Assembly (NCBI GenBank): GCA_020056025.1
Contig: JAGVIO010000057.1
Coordinates: 1-13,215, forward strand
Origin: an archaeon
GTDB taxonomy: Archaea > Nanobdellota > Nanobdellia > Woesearchaeales > WJKL01
Direction: 5' to 3'
DNA length: 13,215 bases
In this document: positions 1 to 6,333 of the stretch, piece after piece
Layout of the letters: the number at the start of each line of letters is the position of its first letter
Numbering within the stretch: the first letter of the stretch is position 1
Position numbers and translations under genes: made by a program
The notes under the pieces: model-generated
What the model was told of the DNA's origin: nothing
Database searches by the model: none
Seen by the model: the letters and a program-made list of their open reading frames with translations, nothing else

Positions 1-74
1 TTAAAAATGATCTATATACTCCAGAAGCGAGAACTAATTTCGGACTTATTCATTGTTGCCAAATAAGAGAAACC

Positions 75-82
75 CTTAAAAA
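75..82 (+). promoter_or_regulatory. TATA box of the dph2-like operon (leaderless start)
   Basis: The 8-mer CTTAAAAA is centred about 27 bases before the ATG at 106. In archaea the TATA box centre lies about 26 bases before the transcription start, so the transcript should begin at or next to the ATG, giving a leaderless mRNA. No Shine-Dalgarno-like sequence precedes the ATG, only a T-rich run, which agrees with this. The spacing is seen; transcription is inferred. Confidence 0.55.
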
Positions 83-105
83 CCCTTTTTCTTTCTTTTT
101 TATTT

Positions 106-759
106 ATGAAAACATTATTCTTGGAAGCAAAGAGCAATGTCGACGTGATTCCTGCCGTAGAGAAAGCGATAAAGTTTTTGCCAAAGAAAATAGGCATTGC
201 AACAACAGCCCAGCACAAACACAAGCTGAAAGAAATAAAAGATTTTCTAAACAAACACAATCTCAAAGCAGAGATTGCAGGCCAGGTTCTGGGCTGCAAT
301 GCAGAAAATGCAAAGAAGCTAAAAAACAAAGTAGATGCATTCCTCTATGTTGGTTCAGGAAAGTTTCATCCAATCCAGATTCAGTTAGAGACAGGCAAAG
401 AAGTGATTATTGCAAATCCATTCACAAATGAAGCAAAAAAATTAGAAAAACAAGAAACAGAAAGAATAAAGCAACAGCAGCAAGGCGCATACATCCGTTT
501 CCTCTCTTCAAAAACAATAGGAATTCTGGTAAGCACAAAGCCAGGCCAAAAAAAGCTGAAAAAAGCATTTGAATTAAAAAAACAGATTGAAAAGAATAAA
601 GACAAAAAATGCTACATCTTCATTGCAGACACAATTGATTACAATGAGCTTCAGAACTTTCCATTCATTGAATGCTGGCTCAGTACAGCCTGCCCAAGAT
701 TCGCAGATGAAAAGAAAGGAATCCTGAACATAAAAACTCTTGAAGAGGCATCAAGATGA
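106..759 (+). CDS. dph2: Dph2-like diphthamide synthesis protein lacking the N-terminal domain
   Basis: This protein (217 aa) matches domains 2 and 3 of archaeal Dph2, the 4Fe-4S enzyme that transfers the 3-amino-3-carboxypropyl group of SAM to a histidine of elongation factor 2. Visible signatures are TTAQH at 33-37, GQVLGC with Cys64, a YVGSGKFHP segment at 81-89, STKPGQ at 143-148, and ACPR with Cys196. Archaeal Dph2 is usually about 330-350 aa and holds its cluster with three cysteines, one per domain. Here the first domain of roughly 80 residues, with its NYGAC-type cysteine, is absent, and the C-terminal tail is short. An in-frame stop at 64-66 rules out an upstream extension. Cys169 and Cys190 are extra cysteines that might substitute. 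It opens a three-gene operon and overlaps the next gene by ATGA. Family assignment is firm; whether it still makes diphthamide is open. Confidence 0.88.
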   Translation: MKTLFLEAKSNVDVIPAVEKAIKFLPKKIGIATTAQHKHKLKEIKDFLNKHNLKAEIAGQVLGCNAENAKKLKNKVDAFLYVGSGKFHPIQIQLETGKEVIIANPFTNEAKKLEKQETERIKQQQQGAYIRFLSSKTIGILVSTKPGQKKLKKAFELKKQIEKNKDKKCYIFIADTIDYNELQNFPFIECWLSTACPRFADEKKGILNIKTLEEASR

Positions 760-1481
760 AAAATCTTGTCTCAATCTCAACAGGAAGTTTTTTTGTCAAG
801 AAAAACAGGGATTATCATGACGAGCTTGCAAGGGCATTGCAGTTGAAAAATATAGATGGCATTGAATTATTGGTTCCTTTTGCTTCAGACCTTATACAGT
901 TCAAATTAAGCAAAGACGAAATCAGCCAATTAAGATCTCTTAAATTCAGCACAATCCATGCTCCTTTCCAGCTTATAGGAAAATTAGACATATCTTACAG
1001 CACAGATCCTCTCTATAAGCGCCTTATGGCAAGGATTTACAAGATATATGATCAGATTGAAGCAAAGAACATCAATACACATGCAGCTGATATAAAGGAT
1101 TACCGCATATTTGACACAAAAAATTATCAGCACAGCATTGAAAACGAAATTGAAAACCAGAAAATAATCTATTACAGAAAGATTCTTGATGCAAACCCTG
1201 GATTTAAATTTGTTCTTGACACAACACATGCTTCCAGCAAAGAGAACATCAACAGAATAGTAAAACATCTCAGTAAAAAGATAATCTACTGCCATCTCAG
1301 CGCATATAACAAAGATACACACCATATGTTCCTACACACTTCAAAAAAGAGCTGGCTTAATCAGTTGAATCCAGTCAAAAAGCTTTCATGTCCTCTTGTG
1401 AGTGAAACATGGACAGATACAGACAATACAAAAGAGCATCAGAAGGAGATAAATTTCATACGAAAATGGTTGAGCTCTTAA
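756..1481 (+). CDS. Sugar-isomerase / endonuclease IV-like TIM-barrel protein
   Basis: This 241-residue protein fits the xylose isomerase-like TIM-barrel superfamily (AP endonuclease 2 type). The metal-ligand pattern of endonuclease IV is largely visible: His68 in IHAPF, His109 in THAAD, a possible Glu129 in SIENEI, Asp155 and His158 in LDTTH, His180 in CHLSAYN, His194 or neighbouring histidines, and Glu217 in SETW. Members act as AP endonucleases, sugar or hydroxypyruvate isomerases, or epimerases; the substrate cannot be read from the sequence. It is shorter than endonuclease IV (about 285 aa), so a DNA-repair role is not assured. The start ATG overlaps the dph2-like stop (ATGA) and has an AGAGG element about 7 bases upstream. 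Its 3' end overlaps the U32 gene by 16 bases, so the three genes are likely co-translated. Confidence 0.8.
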   Translation: MKNLVSISTGSFFVKKNRDYHDELARALQLKNIDGIELLVPFASDLIQFKLSKDEISQLRSLKFSTIHAPFQLIGKLDISYSTDPLYKRLMARIYKIYDQIEAKNINTHAADIKDYRIFDTKNYQHSIENEIENQKIIYYRKILDANPGFKFVLDTTHASSKENINRIVKHLSKKIIYCHLSAYNKDTHHMFLHTSKKSWLNQLNPVKKLSCPLVSETWTDTDNTKEHQKEINFIRKWLSS

Positions 1482-2698
1482 GCCCTGTCCAGGATTTTGT
1501 AAGCCTGAAAGCAGCAATTAACGCAAAAGCAGACGCTGTTTACTTTGGCTTGAAGGAATTCAGCATGCGGCAGGCTGCAAAGAATTTCAAGTTGTCAGAG
1601 CTAAAGAAAGTTACAGCCCTCTGCCACAAAAACAAAATCAAGGCATATCTTACCTTAAATACAATAATCTATGAAAATGAATTAAGAAAAATAAAAAAAA
1701 TAATCAAAGCAGCAAAATTAGCAGGAATTGATGCAGTTCATGCTTGGGATATGTCAGTAATAAGTGAATGCATAAAAAACAAAGTTCTTATTCATCTCTC
1801 AACACAAGCCTCTGTCTCAAACAGTGATGCAGCAAAGTTCTACACAAAACAAGGCATAAAAAGAATTATCCTTGCAAGAGAATGCTCTTTAGAGCAGATA
1901 AAAGAAATAAAGAAAAATCTTCCAAAATTGGAAATAGAGACATTCATCCATGGAGCAATGTGCGTCAGCATTTCAGGACGTTGTTTTATCTCGCAGTTCC
2001 TCTTCAACAAATCAGCAAACAGAGGAGAATGCCTGCAGCCATGCAGAAGGGAATATCTTGTTGAAGACATTGAAGAAGGTCATAAGTTAAAGCTAGGCAG
2101 CAATTATATAATGTCTCCAAAAGACCTTTGCGCATTGCCATTTATAGAAAAACTAATTGAAGCAAAAATAGATTCATTTAAAATAGAAGGAAGGAACAGA
2201 AGCCCCGAATATGTAAAGACAGTAACTTCAGTCTATCGAAAAGCAATCGATTTCTATGTCAAAAACAGAAAAAGAAAAAATTCAGGCAATTTCAGGAAAG
2301 AATTTGCTGTATTGAAGCAGTCTTTGTTGGAAGAGCTTAAGTCAGTCTATAATAGGAAATTTTCATCAGGCTTTTACATCAGTATGCCTACAAATGATGA
2401 TTGGACAGATATTTACGGAAGCAAGGCAACAACAAACAAGGTTTATGTCGGAAAGATTGTTCATTTCTACAGCAAGCTCAATGTAGCAGAATTGAAATTA
2501 GAGACAGGGATATTAAGCACAGGAGAGATTATAATGATTCAAGGCCCCACAACAGGCGTTCACGAACAGAAGCTTGTTTCAATGGAAGACAGCCATAACA
2601 AGATAAGCAATGCCAAAAAAGGAGACCTTGTTGCAATAAAATTAGAAAAGCCAGTCAGAAGAAACGATAAATTGTTTGTTATAAGAATTGCTAACTAA
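1466..2698 (+). CDS. Peptidase U32-family Fe-S protein (probable hydroxylase-type)
   Basis: This protein (410 aa) carries the U32 signature: an N-terminus of the MVELLSP type followed by ADAVYFG, HGAMC with Cys166, SGRC with Cys173, then Cys189 and Cys193 in a RGEC..PCR segment, and Cys222 in PKDLC. A C-terminal beta domain (about 335-405) matches the U32 C-terminal module. Although named peptidases, studied bacterial members (TrhP/YegQ, RlhA, UbiU/UbiV) bind a 4Fe-4S cluster through four such cysteines and hydroxylate tRNA, 23S rRNA or ubiquinone precursors. An RNA or small-molecule hydroxylation role is inferred here. The reading frame is open further upstream, to an ATG at 1409, but the family start is the ATG at 1466, with AAGGAGAT about 15 bases before it. 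It is third in the dph2-like operon and its stop overlaps a convergent gene. Confidence 0.87.
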   Translation: MVELLSPVQDFVSLKAAINAKADAVYFGLKEFSMRQAAKNFKLSELKKVTALCHKNKIKAYLTLNTIIYENELRKIKKIIKAAKLAGIDAVHAWDMSVISECIKNKVLIHLSTQASVSNSDAAKFYTKQGIKRIILARECSLEQIKEIKKNLPKLEIETFIHGAMCVSISGRCFISQFLFNKSANRGECLQPCRREYLVEDIEEGHKLKLGSNYIMSPKDLCALPFIEKLIEAKIDSFKIEGRNRSPEYVKTVTSVYRKAIDFYVKNRKRKNSGNFRKEFAVLKQSLLEELKSVYNRKFSSGFYISMPTNDDWTDIYGSKATTNKVYVGKIVHFYSKLNVAELKLETGILSTGEIIMIQGPTTGVHEQKLVSMEDSHNKISNAKKGDLVAIKLEKPVRRNDKLFVIRIAN

Positions 2699-3386
2699 AC
2701 TTAGCTTCTCTTCGATGTCTTTTCTGTTCAACATACTCTTCATACCTTACAACAGCATCTTCAGCATGTTTTGGATTCCATCCTTGCTTAACCAGTTCTT
2801 TTTCTATCTGCTTGAATTCAAGCCCTTTTCTGCTCATTTTCCGTATTTTGATATAAAGTATATTCCTCCTTACCCTTCGCCTGAGAGCAGCATAATTCTC
2901 CTTTATCCAGAAAGCTGCATTTGGGAAAAATTCTTTGTTTTGCTTAATCATTTCTTCATACCTTGATACAGCATCATCAACATGGTAATCCTTCCATCCT
3001 TTTCTGATCAGTTCTTTTCTTATCTGCCTAAAAGTCATTTTATTTTTTGCATATTTTGCGATGCTGGCATAAAGTATCGCTCTTCTTAATTTTCTTCTGA
3101 TGATCCTGCCCCATTTCATGACCAATGCAAAAATAAGTACAAATGCCCCTGTTAATAATATCAGTTCAAATATATGCTCAAAAACCTCTTTTTGCTTGGC
3201 ATTCTCCTCCATGATCTGCTTTTCCATCTTTTTCTCTTCCAGCATTTTCTGGAGAGCCATTGAGACAGCAATAGGCACTTCTGAAGTTTGGTTTGCAGTG
3301 ACTGCATCAGGTTGCGAATATACTATGCCAGAAAACAGCGAACAGATTAGCAATGCGCCTATTAATATCACCGCTTTTTTAATCAT
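2691..3386 (-). CDS. Membrane protein with two tandem helical GW repeats
   Basis: No named family was recognised. The 231-residue protein begins with a hydrophobic signal-like segment (about 5-23, possible cleavage after VYS at 22-24), followed by a short charged outer stretch with a helix (about 44-68) and a transmembrane helix (about 72-91). The basic cytoplasmic part contains two copies of a roughly 49-residue helical repeat, 97-145 and 169-217, aligned at an exact offset of 72 residues without gaps. Each has the form RR..LY.KI...F.QI.KEL...GW followed by DAV.RYEE. Similar short G-W helical repeats, which look adapted to protein contacts, occur in other DPANN membrane proteins as far as I recall. 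The start is supported by a TATA box giving a leaderless transcript. Its stop overlaps the U32 gene tail to tail by 8 bases. Confidence 0.8.
   Translation of the reverse strand: MIKKAVILIGALLICSLFSGIVYSQPDAVTANQTSEVPIAVSMALQKMLEEKKMEKQIMEENAKQKEVFEHIFELILLTGAFVLIFALVMKWGRIIRRKLRRAILYASIAKYAKNKMTFRQIRKELIRKGWKDYHVDDAVSRYEEMIKQNKEFFPNAAFWIKENYAALRRRVRRNILYIKIRKMSRKGLEFKQIEKELVKQGWNPKHAEDAVVRYEEYVEQKRHRREAKFS
2736..2882 (-). repeat. Second copy of the GW helical repeat
   Basis: This encodes residues 169-217 of the membrane protein and aligns without gaps to the first copy. Conserved positions include Gly202-Trp203 (Gly130-Trp131 in copy one) and the closing Arg-Tyr-Glu-Glu. Confidence 0.75.
2952..3098 (-). 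repeat. First copy of the GW helical repeat
   Basis: This encodes residues 97-145 of the membrane protein. It shares with the second copy the paired arginines, ILY, F.QI, KEL, GW, DAV and RYEE positions, all at an offset of 72 residues. The similarity is clear at protein level and weaker at DNA level, which suggests an old duplication. Confidence 0.75.
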
Positions 3387-3409
3387 ACTTGCTTCTAAAT
3401 CTGTTCTTA

Positions 3410-3417
3410 TTTATATA
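3410..3417 (-). promoter_or_regulatory. TATA box of the GW-repeat membrane protein (leaderless)
   Basis: On the minus strand the 8-mer TATATAAA is centred about 27 bases before the ATG at 3386, so transcription should start at the ATG. No ribosome binding site is visible between them. It shares a 182-base divergent intergenic region with the promoter of the basic repeat protein. Confidence 0.6.
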
Positions 3418-3493
3418 GATTTCCTAATTTTTATGTTTTCATAATAATTCTCCGCCGATATCATTGATTTTTCAGTCAATAAAAATCAAAACC

Positions 3494-3501
3494 TTTATAT
3501 A
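3494..3501 (+). promoter_or_regulatory. TATA box of the basic repeat protein
   Basis: TTTATATA preceded by AACC is a near-consensus archaeal TATA element. The expected transcription start is about 3524, leaving a leader of about 45 bases before the ATG at 3569. The same 8-mer occurs before the gene at 6334. Confidence 0.65.
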
Positions 3502-3552
3502 CTAGCTTAATTTATAGACGGGTATAAGACAAAACTCGTCTTAAAAAAACTC

Positions 3553-3560
3553 AAAGGGGG
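3553..3560 (+). promoter_or_regulatory. Strong ribosome binding site AAAGGGGG
   Basis: AAAGGGGG lies 8 bases before the ATG at 3569. The same 8-mer precedes the gene at 6334 at 7 bases. The five-G form differs from the GGTGA type seen before other genes in this window. Confidence 0.65.
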
Positions 3561-3568
3561 TAAATACT

Positions 3569-3814
3569 ATGGCACAAAAAGTAGCAAAAGTAGGCGTTAA
3601 GAAACAAGCAGGATATCTGTATTTTATTGACAAGAAGGGGCATGTTTCTAGAGCAAAGATGGCCAGAGGAAAAAGGAAAGGAAAAGCTAAAATTGAGCTT
3701 GTAGCAAAAGTAGGAGTTAAGAAAGCAAAAGGCTATCTATACTTCATCGATAAGCATGGAGACGTTTCTTGCGCAAAGATGGTAAGAGGCGGCAAGAAGA
3801 AAAAGAGAAGATAA
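3569..3814 (+). CDS. Small very basic protein made of two repeats
   Basis: This 81-residue protein is two copies of one unit, residues 5-35 and 45-75, at an exact offset of 40 residues. Each reads VAKVGVKK, then GYLYFIDK.G.VS, then AKM.RG, and ends in a lysine/arginine-rich tail. The unit looks like a small beta-structured module with a basic arm. I recall similar short repeats in DPANN genomes but know no function. The high positive charge, small size, near-consensus TATA box and strong ribosome binding site suggest an abundant nucleic-acid-binding protein, perhaps chromatin- or ribosome-associated; this is inference. A T-rich terminator follows. Cys68 occurs only in the second copy. The gene stands alone, convergent to the coiled-coil gene. 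Confidence 0.82.
   Translation: MAQKVAKVGVKKQAGYLYFIDKKGHVSRAKMARGKRKGKAKIELVAKVGVKKAKGYLYFIDKHGDVSCAKMVRGGKKKKRR
3581..3673 (+). repeat. First unit of the internal duplication
   Basis: This encodes residues 5-35 and is clearly similar to 3701-3793 at DNA level as well, at an offset of 120 bases. That points to a tandem duplication inside the gene that is fairly recent or kept by selection. Confidence 0.8.
3701..3793 (+). repeat. Second unit of the internal duplication
   Basis: This encodes residues 45-75. It keeps the VAKVGVKK and GYLYFIDK cores, with changes such as His25 to Asp65 and Arg28 to Cys68. Confidence 0.8.
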
Positions 3815-3818
3815 ATAA

Positions 3819-3849
3819 TTTCTTCTTTTCTTTATTTTTTTTTATTTTT
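3819..3849 (+). terminator. T-rich terminator of the basic repeat protein
   Basis: A pyrimidine-rich stretch begins five bases after the stop and includes a run of nine T (3835-3843) and a run of five. Archaeal transcription ends at such T runs without needing a hairpin. Confidence 0.6.
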
Positions 3850-3869
3850 CTAAATAAGTTATAACATCC

Positions 3870-4757
3870 TTAGAATTCTTGAACCTTTTTTGCAGGAAGA
3901 AGCTTTATGTCTGCCAGGATATGCTCAGCATTCAGCGTCATTTCATGCTTTGCTTCTTTGAAATTCCTCTCAACATATTCTGAGTTATGCGCCAATCTCT
4001 GGTCAGTTAGATTTGCCATGATCCTTGCTTCAGTGAACATACTCTCTATCTGGTTCATTAATGCAACTGACTCGAATCCAGTTCTTTTGACAAGATTTAT
4101 TTGTGCTTCACAGCTGCCAGTTATATCATCAATATCATCTATGCTGAGTTTTTGCAGCACCCTTCCTACTTCATCCATCTTTATGCCCATATTCTCTATA
4201 TCTTCAGATACAGGCTTTCCTCTTTTTTCATAACCCCTGAATATGCCTTTTTCTTCAGCCTTTGCCAGCTCAAACATCTTTGTCGCAATGCCCATGAACT
4301 CTTCTTTTGACTCATTGATCTTCACAGCAATTGCATGCCTTAGCTCAGGATCTATGGAGCTAATTTTTAAGAATTTCCTGTCAAGCTCTTTGTTTTCATG
4401 GTAAATGACTGAATCGGCATCGTCAAATATTCTTTTCAGGCAGCCAGTTGCTTTTTCAGTTTCATTCAATATTGTTTTCAGGCTGTCAATCAGCATTTGG
4501 TTTTTGTCAGAGACCTTTTCTTTCAGGTCAAGCACTTTTAACTGGAGTTCAGGATGATATTCTTTCAGCTGCGCTGCCTTTTCCTGCGCATCATTCAATT
4601 CAGGCTTTAGTTTTTTGAGCTCTTCATCAATCTTCTTTGCTTTTGCAAATCTTTCCTGTATCCTGCCCATTGCATCCTTTAATATTTCAGAATTATGCTC
4701 TATTCTCTTGCAAAGGACAGATACAGAAGCAAATTTCCACTTGTAGCTTTTAAACAA
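3870..4757 (-). CDS. Coiled-coil protein of unknown function (TTG start)
   Basis: No family was recognised. The 295-residue protein is soluble and almost wholly helical, with a heptad-like charged region at about 30-105 and more helices to the end; there is no signal peptide or membrane segment. The first codon is TTG at 4757, directly after an in-frame TGA, and a GGGTGAT ribosome binding site (4762-4768) lies 4 bases before it. The residues after it (FKSYKWKFASV) look like real protein, so the later Met30 is a less likely start. An ATG in another frame opens a 10-codon reading frame just upstream, so a frameshift is also possible. The gene is 42 bases after sppA and is probably the last member of the RDD-sppA operon. 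The role is unknown; a membrane-adjacent scaffold is one guess from context. Confidence 0.75.
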   Translation of the reverse strand: MFKSYKWKFASVSVLCKRIEHNSEILKDAMGRIQERFAKAKKIDEELKKLKPELNDAQEKAAQLKEYHPELQLKVLDLKEKVSDKNQMLIDSLKTILNETEKATGCLKRIFDDADSVIYHENKELDRKFLKISSIDPELRHAIAVKINESKEEFMGIATKMFELAKAEEKGIFRGYEKRGKPVSEDIENMGIKMDEVGRVLQKLSIDDIDDITGSCEAQINLVKRTGFESVALMNQIESMFTEARIMANLTDQRLAHNSEYVERNFKEAKHEMTLNAEHILADIKLLPAKKVQEF

Positions 4758-4761
4758 TCAT

Positions 4762-4768
4762 ATCACCC
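4762..4768 (-). promoter_or_regulatory. Ribosome binding site deciding the TTG start
   Basis: On the minus strand GGGTGAT matches the archaeal anti-Shine-Dalgarno consensus and lies 4 bases before the TTG at 4757. An ATG sits between them, one base out of the long frame. Confidence 0.5.
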
Positions 4769-4799
4769 GTTGGATTGTTCATCCCCTTGTTTAAAAATC

Positions 4800-5729
4800 T
4801 TATGTTGTTATCTTGATTTCATTTATAGTGCTTGCCTCTTTAAGCTCAGAGCCAATGCCTTTTCCGACCATGAACGAATTTTCTGAAAATACCCCTGCCA
4901 GTTCTTCGAAGAAGGATTTTGGCTTTTCATACTTGGCAAACTCAACTTCAGTCAGGTTAAGCTCTTTCTTCAGCATCTCTTTGGCTGTCTCTTTGTTGCC
5001 CAGCACATCAATCAATCCGTTCTGCAGAGCCTCTTCTCCTAGGAAGAACTCACCTGTTGCTAATTGCCTTACCCTATTGACATCCATCTTTCTGTTTTCT
5101 GCAACAGAGTTTATGAAGTAGCTGTGTATCTTGTTAAGTTTCGCAATAAGTATCTCTTCTTCATCGCCTGTTATTTTTTTGAGAGGGCTTCCTATATCTT
5201 TGTATTTTCCTGCAATAAGCCTTTGGTATGTTACATTGTACTTGTTTAGCAAGCCTGAAAATTCAAGATATGAAGATATTACTCCGATTGAGCCTGTTAT
5301 TGAAAGAGGGTCTGCAATGATCTTGTCTGTTGCAGAAGCAGCCCAGTATGCTCCTGAAGTTCCGATCTCCCTTATCAGCGCATAGGTTGTTTTGTTTACT
5401 CTGTTTATTGCATCAACAATCTCTTTGGATGCAACAGCGCTTCCTCCAGGAGAATTTATCTCAAAGACAATTGCCTTGAAATCAGGGTTCTTGTCAGCAT
5501 CTTCTATGAACGAGACGATGTCTGTTGAAGAGCTGACCGCTTCTCCAAAATCCCCGTTTTCAGTTGTGCTTATAGCTCCTGTTATCGGGATTAATGCAAC
5601 ATTGCCGAACGGCTTTTCTGCTATGAAGATACCCATCACACTTGCGATTATCCAGCTTAGCACAAAGAATATTGCTAGAGTCATCAATACAAATTTCCAT
5701 TTGCTTCTTTTTTGGCTGTTGTCTTTCAT
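4800..5729 (-). CDS. sppA: Signal peptide peptidase SppA (S49 family)
   Basis: SppA is a membrane-anchored serine protease that cleaves left-over signal peptides within or at the membrane. The 309-residue protein has an N-terminal membrane anchor (about 13-36) and then the S49 protease fold. INSPGGS (91-97) is the conserved substrate-binding segment. The nucleophile is Ser125 in GTSGAYW and the general base Lys177 in AGKYKD; the 52-residue spacing equals that of Bacillus subtilis SppA (Ser147/Lys199). ITGSIGV (144-150) is also typical. Length matches short archaeal forms with one protease domain. The start overlaps the RDD gene stop (ATGA), with GAGGTTG 4 bases before it. It is in an operon with an RDD protein and a coiled-coil protein. 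Identification is secure. Confidence 0.95.
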   Translation of the reverse strand: MKDNSQKRSKWKFVLMTLAIFFVLSWIIASVMGIFIAEKPFGNVALIPITGAISTTENGDFGEAVSSSTDIVSFIEDADKNPDFKAIVFEINSPGGSAVASKEIVDAINRVNKTTYALIREIGTSGAYWAASATDKIIADPLSITGSIGVISSYLEFSGLLNKYNVTYQRLIAGKYKDIGSPLKKITGDEEEILIAKLNKIHSYFINSVAENRKMDVNRVRQLATGEFFLGEEALQNGLIDVLGNKETAKEMLKKELNLTEVEFAKYEKPKSFFEELAGVFSENSFMVGKGIGSELKEASTINEIKITT

Positions 5730-6238
5730 ACTGCAACCTCGTATTTCTCCATTACTGATATATTCGCCAGTTTTTCAGTGAATCTCTGGTTTGTTTTTGA
5801 GAATATCATATAGATGAAGTCTGCGATCAGGAAAAAGAAAAAAGGGAATACAGGGATAAAGACAAGATTGCTTAGCAGATAATTCCAGAATGTCAGCCTG
5901 CCTGCCACAGGAACAATATAGTTTTTCATCAGCATCTTTCCAGGCGTCTGCTGGGACTTGTATTCAAAATATGTGAAATAGAACAAGGTGAATACGCCTA
6001 TTACAGCGCTTATTGTGACCATAGCGCTTCTTGCTTCCTGGTTTGTGAGCAGATATTCCTGAAGCCCTGCAAAACCCATATCTTTTGGCATTATTTTTGA
6101 TATTACATTCCTGAAAGGATAGATTATGACAAAATTGATGATAAGAAAATCTATGATATATGCTGCAAATCTCTTCAGCAGAGAAGCAGGAGCTGTAATA
6201 GTCTTTGTCCTGAATAAAGCTATACCTCTTTTTGGCAT
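5726..6238 (-). CDS. RDD-family membrane protein
   Basis: The RDD domain is a small three-helix membrane domain of poorly known role; some members have been linked to ion transport, and others sit beside membrane proteases. The 170-residue protein shows Arg23 and Asp30 in the first helix segment KRFAAYIIDF, a second helix (about 72-92) followed by TPGKML (98-103), and a third helix (about 118-146) with the closing QRFTEKLANISV segment. The final conserved Asp is replaced by Glu155. It is the first gene of an operon with sppA, overlapping it by ATGA. A minus-strand TATA box gives a leaderless start at 6238. Confidence 0.88.
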   Translation of the reverse strand: MPKRGIALFRTKTITAPASLLKRFAAYIIDFLIINFVIIYPFRNVISKIMPKDMGFAGLQEYLLTNQEARSAMVTISAVIGVFTLFYFTYFEYKSQQTPGKMLMKNYIVPVAGRLTFWNYLLSNLVFIPVFPFFFFLIADFIYMIFSKTNQRFTEKLANISVMEKYEVAV

Positions 6239-6261
6239 ATTGGCAAATTATAAAAGATTGG

Positions 6262-6269
6262 TATAAAAA
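6262..6269 (-). promoter_or_regulatory. TATA box of the RDD-sppA operon (leaderless)
   Basis: Read on the minus strand this is TTTTTATA, centred 27 bases before the ATG at 6238, predicting a transcript that begins at the start codon. It lies only about 20 bases from the divergent TATA box at 6285-6292, so the two promoters may interfere or share control. Confidence 0.5.
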
Positions 6270-6284
6270 TCTTTGCATAAAATA

Positions 6285-6292
6285 TTTATATA
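6285..6292 (+). promoter_or_regulatory. TATA box of the DUF483-type gene
   Basis: TTTATATA, the same 8-mer as at 3494-3501, predicts a transcription start near 6315 and a leader of about 19 bases. Confidence 0.6.
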
Positions 6293-6318
6293 CTGCTTCT
6301 TAACCTATTATACGTCAT

Positions 6319-6326
6319 AAAGGGGG
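6319..6326 (+). promoter_or_regulatory. Ribosome binding site AAAGGGGG
   Basis: This lies 7 bases before the ATG at 6334 and is identical to the element before the basic repeat protein. Confidence 0.65.
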
Positions 6327-6333
6327 CTACAAT

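Noticed and set aside
1..66. Open frame of 21 codons ending in TAA at 64-66, in the same frame as the Dph2-like gene
   Set aside because: It could be the tail of an upstream gene, but it is too short and shows no resemblance to the end of Dph2 domain 1, so it is not called.
1409..1465. Upstream extension of the U32 frame to an ATG at 1409
   Set aside because: The U32 family starts at the MVELL-type Met at 1466, and the extension overlaps the end of the TIM-barrel gene.
3516..3541. Inverted repeat AGACG/CGTCT as a leader hairpin or riboswitch
   Set aside because: The stem is only 5 bases with a 16-base loop, and the expected transcription start (about 3524) falls inside it.
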